Counted from the stretch's first letter, positions 37,843-47,536 are shown. The stretch: DNA of 64,000 nucleotides from Gracilaria gracilis (GCA_030374805.1 JARGSG010000014.1:558001-622000); one strand, 5' to 3'. Numbers and translations are program-made. Notes: a model not told the origin generated them from the letters alone.

Positions 37843-38630
37843 TGGGGAAGATAGCCAGAGTTTTAAGCCCCAGCGTAAGAGGGATGTGAAACTGCGGGCC
37901 TTCTAAAATGTGAAATGTGCACTACTGTTTGGTACGCTTGGGTATTGGCCCGAGAATCCGGAGAAAGTTGTATTGGGTGCCTCTTCTCCTCAGATGGCTA
38001 TGTCGGAAAGATACGTAACCTACTGGAACGATTGGATGACTGCTATGATAGCCAGCCTATGCTGCCGTTTTTAGTGTGAATACTCTCAGGCGTAGTAACT
38101 TGGATGTCATTTAGTCTTCATGTTTCTGAACTCCGGACCACGGTGCAGTAGACAGAATGTAGAGAAAAAAAAGCCGAACCATGTCCACAAAGACATATCT
38201 ATACTGAGAATTCAATGGATACATCTTGGTTTTGCGAGTAGTACAGAGCAGAAACCACCTTCGTAGAGCTTGCAGGCATGATGATCACAGAATCAGGTCA
38301 ATAAACAAGTACGAGACAGACCCCAGATCTCAACATGAGGTTGAACGGCCAAACTGATACACGTCACACCTTGCTTACAAGGTGAAGCGACGTGTTCGAT
38401 CACATTCCTAGAAATTAACGCAATATGGCTTCAATAGGACCATTCTCCAAATGAAGGGAACAAGGATGCATTGGGAGACTGACAATGGAGATTAGTTTGC
38501 CAAGCCCCTATCCCATACCATCCGAGATGAAACGTTAAACCAACAAGAGTTGTTCGTAACGAACACCAACCTGTACTTCTTCGCCTACAAAATCCGCCTT
38601 GTGTTGAAGAAGGGAAGCCTCTATCCGAAC
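37843..38630. other. intergenic region
   Basis: About 790 bases before the glycosyltransferase-like gene. The frame of that gene is open back to 38550, but only through a TTG. I see nothing else in this stretch. Confidence 0.4.
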
Positions 38631-39710
38631 ATGGTACTATATTCCAATCGACAACGGAATGTCCCGTTCGCAAAACAGTTCTTCTTAGCTATGACTCTTT
38701 TCCTTCCCCCGTGTCTATTCATTCATGAAAACGAGCACTTATGGATATCTAAGCTTTCACATTCTTCACAACTTCCCAGCCTTCAAGATGCGACAATTCT
38801 AGTGAAAGGGTTTTCTGCTCCATCAACAAATTCCCAGCAGAGGATTGCGGTTTGCGTGGCTGGCCACTTACGAAGTTTTCACAAGCCTTCCGTGCATATA
38901 TCTATCAAGCGGAACGTGATTGATACCCTACGCAATGCCGGGTGCTTCGTTGATGTTTTCTTCCACGTAGGAAAACGAGATGTTCCCAGGAAGGGTAGGA
39001 AAAAGGCGGCTACCTATATTTCTGCCCATGTTTTACGTTACTTCCGCCCGGTGAAGACATCGTTCTACAATAATAATCATCCAGATTGCTCCCATAGACC
39101 GTGTCGGAACGCAAGTGGAGAAGTGTGTCCGTACTCTTTGATTCGCTTAGGACAATGCTTAGATCTCATCGAGGAATACGAAAACCGAACAGGAACCCAA
39201 TATGACTGGATCTATAAGACCCGGCCGGATGTAGCGTTTGGTTCGCGGATATCTGTTCCGGACGAGTTAGAAGGCCGTTTTCTTTATACAAACCAACACA
39301 TTCCTGGAGCCTCGGTACACGCTCATCCGTGGTTGCGAAAGAAGTTCAAGGAAAATGCCGGTGTGCTTGGTCCACCTATCGGTGATCATGTCATGGCTGC
39401 GTCAAGAAAAGTTGCCAACATAGCATTTAGGGCTTATTCTGCTTTCGAAGATTGTGACCTTTATGAACTACCGTCGGGGACGGTCAACGCAGAAGTGGGC
39501 TTAACATACTGGCTTGCGCGCAACAACGTCCATTATAAGACGCTCCCATGGTTTTGGATGCTCGTTCGAGACAAAGAAGGTCCTGAATGTGAACGTGTGA
39601 TGTATATAAAGGGTGATACAGAACAGCTCTTGGAAAAATGCAATAGGTACCGAGAAAGCGGTCATATTCCGGAACAGATGCAGAGTTACCGACTGCTCAC
39701 GAATATGTAG
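38631..39710 (+). CDS. type II membrane glycosyltransferase-like protein
   Basis: A 359-residue protein with a short cytosolic tail, a signal-anchor (about residues 12-32, AKQFFLAMTLFLPPCLFI) and a lumenal domain. The domain opens with RIAVCVAGHLRSF and has VFFHVG, a Cys-rich loop (HPDCSHRPCRN), a QCLDLIEEYENRTG helix and YDWIYKTRPDVAFG. The last keeps the R-x-R/K-P-D type strand-turn of a GT-A-like fold seen in plant and algal glycosyltransferase-like families. No classical D-x-D is obvious, although PDVAF may serve. A Golgi location is the natural inference. Donor and acceptor are unknown. Red algae build sulfated galactans, but nothing here ties the gene to them. The ATG at 38631 is the first in frame. 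Confidence 0.7.
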   Translation: MVLYSNRQRNVPFAKQFFLAMTLFLPPCLFIHENEHLWISKLSHSSQLPSLQDATILVKGFSAPSTNSQQRIAVCVAGHLRSFHKPSVHISIKRNVIDTLRNAGCFVDVFFHVGKRDVPRKGRKKAATYISAHVLRYFRPVKTSFYNNNHPDCSHRPCRNASGEVCPYSLIRLGQCLDLIEEYENRTGTQYDWIYKTRPDVAFGSRISVPDELEGRFLYTNQHIPGASVHAHPWLRKKFKENAGVLGPPIGDHVMAASRKVANIAFRAYSAFEDCDLYELPSGTVNAEVGLTYWLARNNVHYKTLPWFWMLVRDKEGPECERVMYIKGDTEQLLEKCNRYRESGHIPEQMQSYRLLTNM

Positions 39711-39880
39711 ATGGACAATCTTGCTCGGCAAGGAAACCGAAGAACTGAGACTTTTGAACAAGTTAGTTTTGAATGAAGCTATGACCAATATTCGAGTCAC
39801 GTTCACTATATCGATTTGAGACCTCGGAAAGCGAGGGTGAGAGAACTTCGTCGTAAACCGAGACTGTAGGCTATGAAAGG

Positions 39881-42130
39881 TTAAGTGCCCCCAGATTTCA
39901 CTCCTTCTTTTTCTTTGGCAACTATCCGATCGTGTTGTAGTACATTCGTACTGCCCTCTGCCTCTCCCGTATTAGGCTGATCGGCATTCTCCTTCTGCTT
40001 GTCCTTGCTCTCGCTTACACCATTTTCTTGGTTTAGATGCATTTCATTCTTATCTTCTTTCGCTTCTGGTGACTCAAGGCGATTTTCTTTCTTCTCGATA
40101 TCTGCTCGATTTCCAAATCTCGATGGTTTTGCTTTTCGAGGTTCCTTCAGTGCCGTCTTAGACTTGGAACCTGCATCCGTCTTCATCTCCTGATCACTTT
40201 CAGATTCTTCGAATTCCTCAGACCCTGAGGAGCTCTCACTTCCATCACCGTCCTCAGAAGCTTCATTAGGCTTAGTTTTCTCATTATCATCATTCGTTTC
40301 AGTTCTGATCGGTGTTTCAGTTGTACCAGCATCTACGGAGACGGTTTTTCGGCTTGCACGAACCACAGGCGACTTTTCTGCCTTATGCTTCTGAGGGGAC
40401 TGTTTTTCATCTGTTTTGGGCGCTTCATCCACGTCCATAACGTCTCCGTTATCGCTTTCACTTATTCTATCTGGATTTGGTTGGGCACTCGCCAAGTCTT
40501 CTTTCGGAAGCGTCACATCTTGTTCGACTGCGTCTTCGCCGTTCTTGACGGAAATCTGCTTTTCATCTGGAGGCGCATCCGCTTTATCAGCAACTTTAGG
40601 GTCTTCATCATCAGAAACAAGTATAGGGGCGTCATTGTCTTCAGCGCCCTTCGTCTGATTTTCTTTGATACGTAGGTCCGTAGCGTCCATATCTTCCTTG
40701 CCTACCGCATGTACATTTGACAAATTTTGTGTACTCTGTCCCTCTTCGATATTAGATGGATCACATTCAGGCTTCGCGACGTCTTCCTTCATCACTTCGT
40801 TTTCCAGAGTTGTTTTGTTACTTTCTTTGTCTTCAACATTAGTACGTTCTATGTTTTCAATCATTTTCATTTCCCGAGTTTCCCCTTGAGTGCGGTTTTG
40901 TTCTTGAGACTGAAACACAGACTCAAATCTTCGTTCTAGTTTCTCAAACTTGTCAAAGATAGTACTAAGTGCGGTCTCTACGCTGCTCTGAGTATCGCCG
41001 AGCTGTACTAAAATACGGGTCAAAGCATCAGAACGCAATATTGCAGAGTCCACTCGGTCGAGATGTTGCTTCAATTGTTCGTTCACCGAATCACGTAAAT
41101 CCTCAAACTTCGCAAACAAATCAATTTTGATCGAGTCCAAGTCTTCATGGGTGAGACCCGGCGCAGTCAATACAGGCTCAGTTTGGGCTGTTGGGGTAAC
41201 TGCGGCTCCCTTCCTGCGCTTACTTGCTGGTTCCGTGACCCGTTTCGAACGCGTTGCAGTACGGGTGCTTCTCATTCGCCAACGCTCACGGTTCAAGTCT
41301 ACCAATTGTTCTGAGTTATCTTCTTGGTAACGAACGTTAACAGATGAACCGTCGCGCTCTGTGATATACGCAACATACCACTTCCTATTGGGGTGCCAAT
41401 AAATCTCAATGGACGAACCTACAGGTGGTACAGATACAACATCCCCGTTTGTTTTTTCGGTGGACTGCGTGCGTTTCCGCTTGCCAACAGCTGCAAGGGT
41501 ACCTTGACTCGATTTCGATGGCTTTGAAGGTACAGCATGCTGAAGTTGTTGCACCACTTGATGAAATGTATGACGGCGCGAACGTACTGCATCTTCAGCC
41601 GCCTCGAGAAGAAACTTTGCGTGTTGAACAACCCACGCTAGATCGGGTCCTTTGTTAAACTGGGCAGTGTTCCGTACGAGAAGCCCCATGTCGTCAAGAT
41701 ATTCATCAGTCGACCGATACTTTCGCGACTTTATCTTTTCGCGGATTTGGTTAAGAAAAATAGGGTGTTTGATGAGGTCGGTGTACGCTTTGAGAGTAAC
41801 GGGCACAGTAAAGTCAACGCCGGTATTTCGTGGTCTTGACAAGTATGTGGCAGAACGTGGACCCGTCTCGCCATGTTTAAGGCGTACAATCTTGAGAGGT
41901 GGGCCCTGGTCAGCAATGAAGCCCTTTGCGTCTCTCACTTCCTTCTCGCATTCAAGCAACAATGAGGCTAACGCGGCTTCCGGGTCTTCGCGGATTTGAT
42001 CTGCTCTTCGACTGCTTGCAGCCTTCTCAGCCTCGGCCTTCTCGTCCATTTCTCGAAGCTCGCGCATAATACGCGCTTCTTCGGCTTCGAGGTCATCCAA
42101 CTGAAGACGCACGTCGCCGTTGTCCACCAT
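39881..42130 (-). CDS. bromodomain and Tudor-domain chromatin protein
   Basis: A 749-residue protein from ATG 42130. A helical start (EAEEARIMRELREMDEK) leads to a bromodomain at residues about 85-190. It has VTLKAYTDLIKHPIFLNQI for helix Z and the ZA loop, YRSTDEYLDDMGLLVRNTAQFN with the acetyl-lysine Asn, and a closing helix. A Tudor-like barrel follows near 240-290 (SSIEIYWHPNRKWYVAYI, RYQEDNSEQLVDL, ERWRMR). A basic nuclear-localisation patch and a coiled segment come next. The last 350 residues are very rich in Glu, Asp, Lys and Ser and probably disordered. The reader pair suggests binding to acetylated and methylated histones, but the complex cannot be told. The frame upstream opens only with TTG. 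Confidence 0.85.
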   Translation of the reverse strand: MVDNGDVRLQLDDLEAEEARIMRELREMDEKAEAEKAASSRRADQIREDPEAALASLLLECEKEVRDAKGFIADQGPPLKIVRLKHGETGPRSATYLSRPRNTGVDFTVPVTLKAYTDLIKHPIFLNQIREKIKSRKYRSTDEYLDDMGLLVRNTAQFNKGPDLAWVVQHAKFLLEAAEDAVRSRRHTFHQVVQQLQHAVPSKPSKSSQGTLAAVGKRKRTQSTEKTNGDVVSVPPVGSSIEIYWHPNRKWYVAYITERDGSSVNVRYQEDNSEQLVDLNRERWRMRSTRTATRSKRVTEPASKRRKGAAVTPTAQTEPVLTAPGLTHEDLDSIKIDLFAKFEDLRDSVNEQLKQHLDRVDSAILRSDALTRILVQLGDTQSSVETALSTIFDKFEKLERRFESVFQSQEQNRTQGETREMKMIENIERTNVEDKESNKTTLENEVMKEDVAKPECDPSNIEEGQSTQNLSNVHAVGKEDMDATDLRIKENQTKGAEDNDAPILVSDDEDPKVADKADAPPDEKQISVKNGEDAVEQDVTLPKEDLASAQPNPDRISESDNGDVMDVDEAPKTDEKQSPQKHKAEKSPVVRASRKTVSVDAGTTETPIRTETNDDNEKTKPNEASEDGDGSESSSGSEEFEESESDQEMKTDAGSKSKTALKEPRKAKPSRFGNRADIEKKENRLESPEAKEDKNEMHLNQENGVSESKDKQKENADQPNTGEAEGSTNVLQHDRIVAKEKEGVKSGGT

Positions 42131-42739
42131 GTTGCGTTTCGAATTGCGACACGGCAGAAGAAGTATTGAAGGCTGCGCGCAAATACGATAGACAGCGACG
42201 GCACGAAGTGCTGTTCGAAATGCAATCTCGCAGCGCAGCTGCAAGGATGCGTGGCTATAGGGCGAAAGTGCGGGAGCAAGAAACGAGAATGTTTCTTGAA
42301 GAAACTATTGAGATGAGGAAACCGCGGCGGATCAAGTGCCGGGTATCTTACGGTATGGAGCGGAGGGTTGTGCTGTACGAGTGCAGCCCCCAAACAGGTG
42401 CAAGAAGTCGTCAGATTGCGCGTGTAGAGTCTACACTGTAGACTGCTTCCTCCCGAGGAGCAAAAACTGCCAAGTTTTGGAAGCAACACTTTTACCTCCC
42501 ATTTCAACGAAAATGAGATTGCTTTCCATGGGTGTGACCTCCAGACTTCCGGTTCCTTTATTTTTCAAAATTCCAGTGTTGTACTTAGGTACACTAAGGT
42601 ACCAACGGTAGCCCTCTTACCCTCGCTCGCGATCGCACATCATTTCGCGGAGAGGTGGTATCTGACAAATGGCTTCTTTGACAGTTAACACCGTTCGAGG
42701 CCAACATAAAAATCTCCAAGTCGACCAGCCCGGCAGTTG
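42131..42739. promoter_or_regulatory. divergent upstream region (bromodomain / ICME-like)
   Basis: About 610 bases between divergent start codons. A plus-strand frame at 42166-42441 overlaps the 5' flank but has no family match. CAGTGT/ACACTG steps and a GGTACACTAAGGTACC patch near 42587-42603 are visible; their role is unknown. Confidence 0.4.
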
Positions 42740-44293
42740 ATGATCTCAAATCTCGTCATTCGATCAAGTTTCCCATTGACAAGAGGCGATACACTGAGCT
42801 GCGAAGCTCAGTGTCCCGCTTTTGTCACTCTGCAAACACTTGCGTTCTCTCCAAAGCCATTGCAAAGTGGAAGCAAAGGTTTAGGCTGGAAGGCTGTCGC
42901 AAGGCCATTCTTTGCATTTTCATCATCATTTATGACGAATATATCGAAAGGGAGTTACCTTTCTTCAGTATTCATGACATCTAAAAACCGTTCGAAACCC
43001 AAGAGGGAGTCGCGACCCGTCTTCCTCAATGCTGCTTTTCAGCGAGTGTTTCGACAGAAGTCATGGTCGCGGCGTTTCAAATCCATGGTTGTCATCTCGT
43101 CCTTTGTGCTCGCTGACGTCGCATGGTGGCTCAGCGAAGGAATTTGGCACATACCTGGCACGCTTTCCGCCGCAAGACATCGTGACACAATCCATCTTGT
43201 GAAAGAGGACATGCCACCGGCTTTGGATGTCTACGCTCCACCTGAAACCCGAAAGCATATAATGGAGAGGCTGAACAACGAGCCTGATTTCAATGACGTA
43301 GAACAAAATGTTTCCAACCCTGTTGTGTTATATGTCCATGGCGGAGCCTGGGGTGCTGGTCAGTCCTCACATTATTCCCAGTTGGCCACTAAAATCGTAG
43401 AAGTAACACACTCGCCAGCCCTCGTTTTGTCGTACCGTCTGTATCCGAATGCAATTATATCAGACCAAGTCCAAGATGTTACGACTGCTCTACGTAGGAT
43501 TCGCTCTTCGTTTCCGTCTCGAAAAGTGATTGTTTTAGCACACTCGTCTGGCGCTCATATTACATCGTTGGCCTTGCTAAAAGAAGCAGAAAAGTCGCAG
43601 CCTACCCTTCTCGCGGATGTTGCCATATTCACGGCAGGGCCCTTCCACCTAATGCACCACTTTCTTTTCGAATCTCAAAGAGGAATTGCTTTGGTCTCTC
43701 CCATGCTACCAGCAGCTCAAGCAGAAAACGATCATACAAGGTTTGATGAGTGGTCCCCGACAGTGATTGCTGAAGGTTTTCTCAAAACGCTAACGCTGAC
43801 AGATACTTCGGAGTACTCCGTGCCGGCCCTTGAAGGCCAACTTCCAGCAAAGAACATTCACTTACCAGACCCAACTAACGGAGTGGTTAGAATACCGTTT
43901 CCGAAGACCTATATCATGACTTCCACATGTGACACAGTGGTACCAATGTACAGCTCACTTCGATTCGCAGCGGCGCTGCGAAAGACTGGTCTCTCCTGCG
44001 AGCTCCTAATTTATGATTTTGTTGCCCACGCAGATTGGGTGCTTGACTGGTCAGTAGTGACGAAACCGCGCGATATGAGCGATATTCTTGACACTGATAA
44101 GTCTGACTATCTTAGAAGGAAGGCATGTGTCACCCATCTGGGCGGGAAGGAAATGGCCTCATTAATGAAGGAAGAGGAACAGGTCATAGGAACATGTCCC
44201 CATGTTCGTGACGTCCTGCGAATAATCAAGGCTGTGGCCGAAGATGGCAGCCAGAATAGTCTAACTGAGATTGATGAAGGTATTCCGGGATAA
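42740..44293 (+). CDS. ICME-like alpha/beta-hydrolase
   Basis: A 517-residue protein. The domain from about residue 190 resembles isoprenylcysteine alpha-carbonyl methylesterase, which removes the methyl ester from prenylated proteins in plants. The oxyanion strand is YVHGGAWGAGQSSHYSQL with the HGG-W motif, followed by SYRLYPNA. The nucleophile elbow reads LAHSSGAHITSL, that is A-H-S-S-G where G-x-S-x-G is usual. The acid is likely the Asp in TSTCDTVVPMYSS and the base the His in FVAHADWVLDW. The first 130 residues are basic, with a hydrophobic stretch near 118-130 (VVISSFVLADVAWWL) that may anchor it. An acid-rich insert (NNEPDFNDVEQN) lies before the HGG strand. The substrate is an inference. 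The ATG at 42740 follows a TTG directly. Confidence 0.82.
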   Translation: MISNLVIRSSFPLTRGDTLSCEAQCPAFVTLQTLAFSPKPLQSGSKGLGWKAVARPFFAFSSSFMTNISKGSYLSSVFMTSKNRSKPKRESRPVFLNAAFQRVFRQKSWSRRFKSMVVISSFVLADVAWWLSEGIWHIPGTLSAARHRDTIHLVKEDMPPALDVYAPPETRKHIMERLNNEPDFNDVEQNVSNPVVLYVHGGAWGAGQSSHYSQLATKIVEVTHSPALVLSYRLYPNAIISDQVQDVTTALRRIRSSFPSRKVIVLAHSSGAHITSLALLKEAEKSQPTLLADVAIFTAGPFHLMHHFLFESQRGIALVSPMLPAAQAENDHTRFDEWSPTVIAEGFLKTLTLTDTSEYSVPALEGQLPAKNIHLPDPTNGVVRIPFPKTYIMTSTCDTVVPMYSSLRFAAALRKTGLSCELLIYDFVAHADWVLDWSVVTKPRDMSDILDTDKSDYLRRKACVTHLGGKEMASLMKEEEQVIGTCPHVRDVLRIIKAVAEDGSQNSLTEIDEGIPG

Positions 44294-44422
44294 ATAGAAG
44301 CCAGTGGGTATTGCTATGTTTCTGCATATGGGGCATTCAACACCGTGCAACAAGGAGCAATTCGTGTTTGTGTATCATTGTGGACAGAGTTGATCGTGAC
44401 TTGTGAGCGCTAAGGTAATGCG

Positions 44423-45121
44423 CTAGGTTGCTTTCCTACGTGAGGGAGTGGGAGTCCAAGAACCAGGTTGAAAATCTTCTCCGGCTCCCTATAGCAATGC
44501 ATGAAAGAAAGCAGATATGAAAACTCTGAACATTAGCAAAAGTGTGAAATCCTTAGCAGCCTGAAGCGAAGTCGTAACGACAGCCACCCTGTACTTGAGC
44601 GGTTGTAGACGTACCTGTGGCTCTTCCGCAATGTTTCTTTCACCGCGGCGTTCAATCCGATATTCATCTTCTGAAATCGGGATAATACCAGGATCGTTGT
44701 CAGTGGCAGAAGGAGGGGACGCAGCTTTCGAAAGTCGCATAATGACCTTCTTTCGTCTACTTGCTTCGGCTTCTGATCCTGACTGGTTTCTGGAAGCTCC
44801 GGAGAATTGGCGAAGGCGTTGCTTTTCGTCCTCCGCCTCGATTACAGCCACGCGCTGGGCGAGAGCCTGTCTACGTAGCTCTGATTCTTGAATTTCTCCA
44901 ATCGAGGGAACTGTATCACGTCTATTATGCAGCCATGCCCACCATTCTACGGGCATTCGATCTGAAGAGCTTAGGATATTTCTATCCTTGTACTCGACGT
45001 ATCGACGTTCAGGCTTTCCTTTTTCAATAAATTCCGAATAGAAGAGATGATGCTCATCCTCCCCAACCAACCTTCTCGACTTCAACCAGTCCCATGCCTT
45101 TGTCAAACGATTCCTCCACAT
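44423..45121 (-). CDS. complex I assembly factor NDUFAF2-like (B17.2 family), two exons
   Basis: Exon 1 is 45121-44615 and exon 2 is 44488-44423, joined across a 126-base intron (donor CAG/GTACGT, acceptor CTATAG). The spliced protein has 190 residues and ends FQPGSWTPTPSRRKAT, which fits the usual end of this family. Reading through the intron would instead give a hydrophobic tail without a match. The core is RLVGEDEHHLFYSEF, RRYVEYKD and the hallmark MPVEWWAWLHNRRDTVPS. NDUFAF2 helps assemble mitochondrial complex I and is a paralogue of the structural subunit NDUFA12; the long charged region between core and C-terminus favours NDUFAF2. ATG 45121 (MWRNRLTKAWDWL) is the first in frame. No classic presequence is seen, as is common for this family. 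Confidence 0.75.
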
Positions 45122-45600
45122 TCTGTCTTCTAGCAGGACAACATTCACTGTGCCCAGAACTCAATCCATCCACTGCTGAACACCCACAATGACAGCTCTG
45201 GCAGAAAAGCCTGCTTGTTCCACAGAGCTCCTGCTGAGAATCCTTCAATACTCTCGGTATCTATCATTCGTCCCGTTTCAACAAAGATCTGCTCTGGCAC
45301 CCCAGCCAAGATTGTGGCCCACAGCCTCAACTGGCATCCACAAAAAATAATGTGTCCAAGCATAGGAGGTCCACGAGGGCAACTACAAGCGATGTACAAG
45401 CGATACTGAAATGACTCGGGTCCAACAGGCCCGAACGGGTCCAGCGCTTCGTCCATCGGAAATACGCATACATATGTATTGTACAAGATATAAACGAAAA
45501 TGTGCTCTTTTTAAGTGTGGTTTATTATTCCTTATCTCGAAGCAATAAGAAAACTGCAATAATTACATCTAGCCGTCTCTCTCTCAGTTCTCAACAAGAC
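45122..45600. promoter_or_regulatory. divergent upstream region
   Basis: About 480 bases. A minus-strand frame from ATG 45456 to 45145 (103 residues, Gly/Trp/Phe rich) has no recognisable motif. I leave it uncalled, although a 5' exon or small gene cannot be excluded. Confidence 0.35.
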
Positions 45601-45783
45601 ATGTCCGTCCTTTTCCCCCTGGGACAACTTAGCGATATGAAGCCCAAGCGATGCGCGCTGCAAGCGATACGAAGAATGTTGAACATCTTTGTTTTGCTGT
45701 CCTTCTTCGTCTTAATTATGAGCGCGCACACATTTATCATTCGTGACGCGAGAGGCTTCGTAACTTCCGCCAAGTACCTATAA
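45601..45783 (+). CDS. possible 60-residue single-span membrane protein
   Basis: ATG 45601 opens a frame with MSVLFPLGQLSDMKPKR, a basic stretch, then a clear membrane span (MLNIFVLLSFFVLIMSAHTF) and a short polar tail. The size and layout resemble small subunits of respiratory or secretory complexes, but no family is recognised. It sits divergently from the NDUFAF2-like gene. The upstream frame is open through non-ATG codons. Real but small, or chance: I lean slightly toward real because of the clean span. Confidence 0.35.
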   Translation: MSVLFPLGQLSDMKPKRCALQAIRRMLNIFVLLSFFVLIMSAHTFIIRDARGFVTSAKYL

Positions 45784-45855
45784 TACGTCTTCAAGAACAC
45801 CCAGTCACTGGCTGTGTTACGCTCACTTATTGATTACAATGTTTTCCCGAAAGAG

Positions 45856-46340
45856 CATTAGAAGTCTAACTCAGGGGCGTATTTGTGACTACTTCTTTCT
45901 CACGGTTCAAAGTCAGATAGTCAAGCCATTTAACGATAGTCACTCTAAAAGTAGTCAGAAAGTAGTCATTTCATTCTTGATGCTGTTTGACGACGTTGAC
46001 GACGTTTGCTTTGGCATGATTGCAAAACAGGTGGGAGGAGAACAGAACAGAGTTGAGAATGGCAATTTGCGGAGGGACTACCAAAGAAAGAAGCACAATC
46101 TTTGATGTTGAACGGCTTCCGGTTGGGACAGAAATGGGATATCATGAAGTACACGGATCATCTCACGGTGCATATTGTCCGTACGGTGGCTATTCAGAAG
46201 GCTACTATAGACACTTGTGACTACGTTGACTACTTTTTTTGTGACTACTGCTACTAGAGCGGCAGTCAGTCAGTCAACGTCATGAACTTTTTCACCGTAG
46301 TCAGTCAGGCATAAATACAGCCCTGATTAGACCTCTAAGG
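45856..46340. mobile_element. MITE-like element with terminal inverted repeats
   Basis: The two ends match in inverted orientation: TTAGAAGTCTAACTCAGGGG at the left (from 45858) against TTAGAGGTCTAATCAGGGCT read from the right (from 46338 inward), then GTATTT on both sides. About 24 of the first 28 positions agree with one gap. The 485-base element has no transposase frame. Its subterminal parts are full of GTAGTCA/TGACTAC words on both strands (for example 45886-45975 and 46216-46310). CAGGGGCGTATTT is hAT-like, but the repeat extends beyond it and I could not settle the target-site duplication. A non-autonomous DNA transposon is the best call. Confidence 0.6.
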
Positions 46341-46499
46341 TAGTCCCGTGTGGGTCAGCATTTCACTCCATGAGGGAGGAAAGCCAGGGAAAATAGCGGT
46401 AGGATCGTCGTCCGGTGGTCGGCTCGTGGGCCTGATGAAGCAGCTTGTCGGAGGTCCTTTTGCGACGTACCACCCAGGTCCGCGACGGCGCTTGGCAAG

Positions 46500-46750
46500 C
46501 AGAACGATCGCTTGGACGAGTTTCACGACATCCCGGGCCTTCTCTGTCCCCTAAAAAATATGTCGCAAAAAAACGAGTTTCGGGCTCCACTGGCAAGAAT
46601 TGACAAATCAATGATACAAACGATAAAACAGTGGCCGTCGGAGTTTTTAACCTTCTTTAGGAGTGAAGGTCATATGTAGATGGTATGTAGTTCTCCCACT
46701 GCCTCGAAATAAGTAGTAGACAACACTAAAGAAGAAAAAGACGAAGAAGA
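46500..46750 (+). mobile_element. 3' end of a LINE (type B), diverged copy
   Basis: In one frame ending at 46679 the sequence reads LLCPLKNMSQKNEF, then APLARIDKSMIQTI and WPSEFLTFFRSEGHM before the stop. It lines up with CPLTNATRRNEL...WPLKFLAFFKREDHL of the copy at 24.8-25.1 kb, with the same HxxxxxLxCP context upstream. The 3' UTR again has TAGTTCTCCCA and a CACTAAAGAAGAAAAAGACG tail. The upstream extent is unclear and may reach the MITE-like element. The copy is 5' truncated and the tail is impure, so it is older than the 25 kb copy. Confidence 0.6.
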
Positions 46751-47536
46751 GAAATATTGCCCTCTCTGTGAGAATACACAGCCAAACTCTATAAGATACA
46801 GGCTGTATCTATGCATAGAAATTGTAAACCACTCTTGCCTCACAGGAAATGTGGAAACGGTCGTTAGATTAAGAGAACGTGTGGTTTTTTCACGATTGTG
46901 CTTTGGACCCAATTCTCATCTTTATCGTCCTGGATCACATGCACTGGAGAAACTTTGACGTAGAACTGTTCTAACTACGGCTTCAGATGCCCAGAAAGAA
47001 ATCATTTGAAAATTATGCCTCCCTGTCCTTCGAACGCTTATTTCGAAAGAAACATTTCACAAGGCGCAATAGTGAAAGGGCTTTTGTGCTCATAAACATA
47101 AACATAGAGAGAGAACACAAGCATCAGAAATGTTCTCCAGCAGATGTGTTATGCTAATCACGAAGACAACCACTCGAACTGGTGTTCCCTCTACCACCTA
47201 GATGATGTAGAGGAAACCTACCAAAGGAATGCATCATCATGGTCATGATAATGATGGAGAACATATCAACTTGTGGTGCTCATGGTGTATTGGCAGGTAT
47301 TGAAAAGGCGTGGGTCAAAACTGCTATGTTAAAAAGAGACGATAAAAGCGTTAAGTCAAGAATCAATTCTTTACTACTTTCCCAGAAAGTGGCACGCAGA
47401 GCAAAGGAAAAAAACTGCCGTTGTACCTTCGTGTATGTTCATGGCTCGGCAGTATAGAGCAGAAACGAAGCCCAAATGCTCAATTAGAGATATTTCTTAC
47501 TCAGTTGCCGATCAAGCAACTGGTTCCTCTTCGTTC
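46751..47536. other. intergenic region 3' of HSP90
   Basis: About 790 bases. An ATG frame at 47239-47457 (72 residues) has no motif. AT-rich and partly purine-rich; no supported gene. Confidence 0.4.

Noticed and set aside
45145-45456. 103-codon minus-strand frame upstream of the NDUFAF2-like gene
   Set aside because: ATG is present, but the sequence has no motif and sits where a promoter or 5' UTR is expected.
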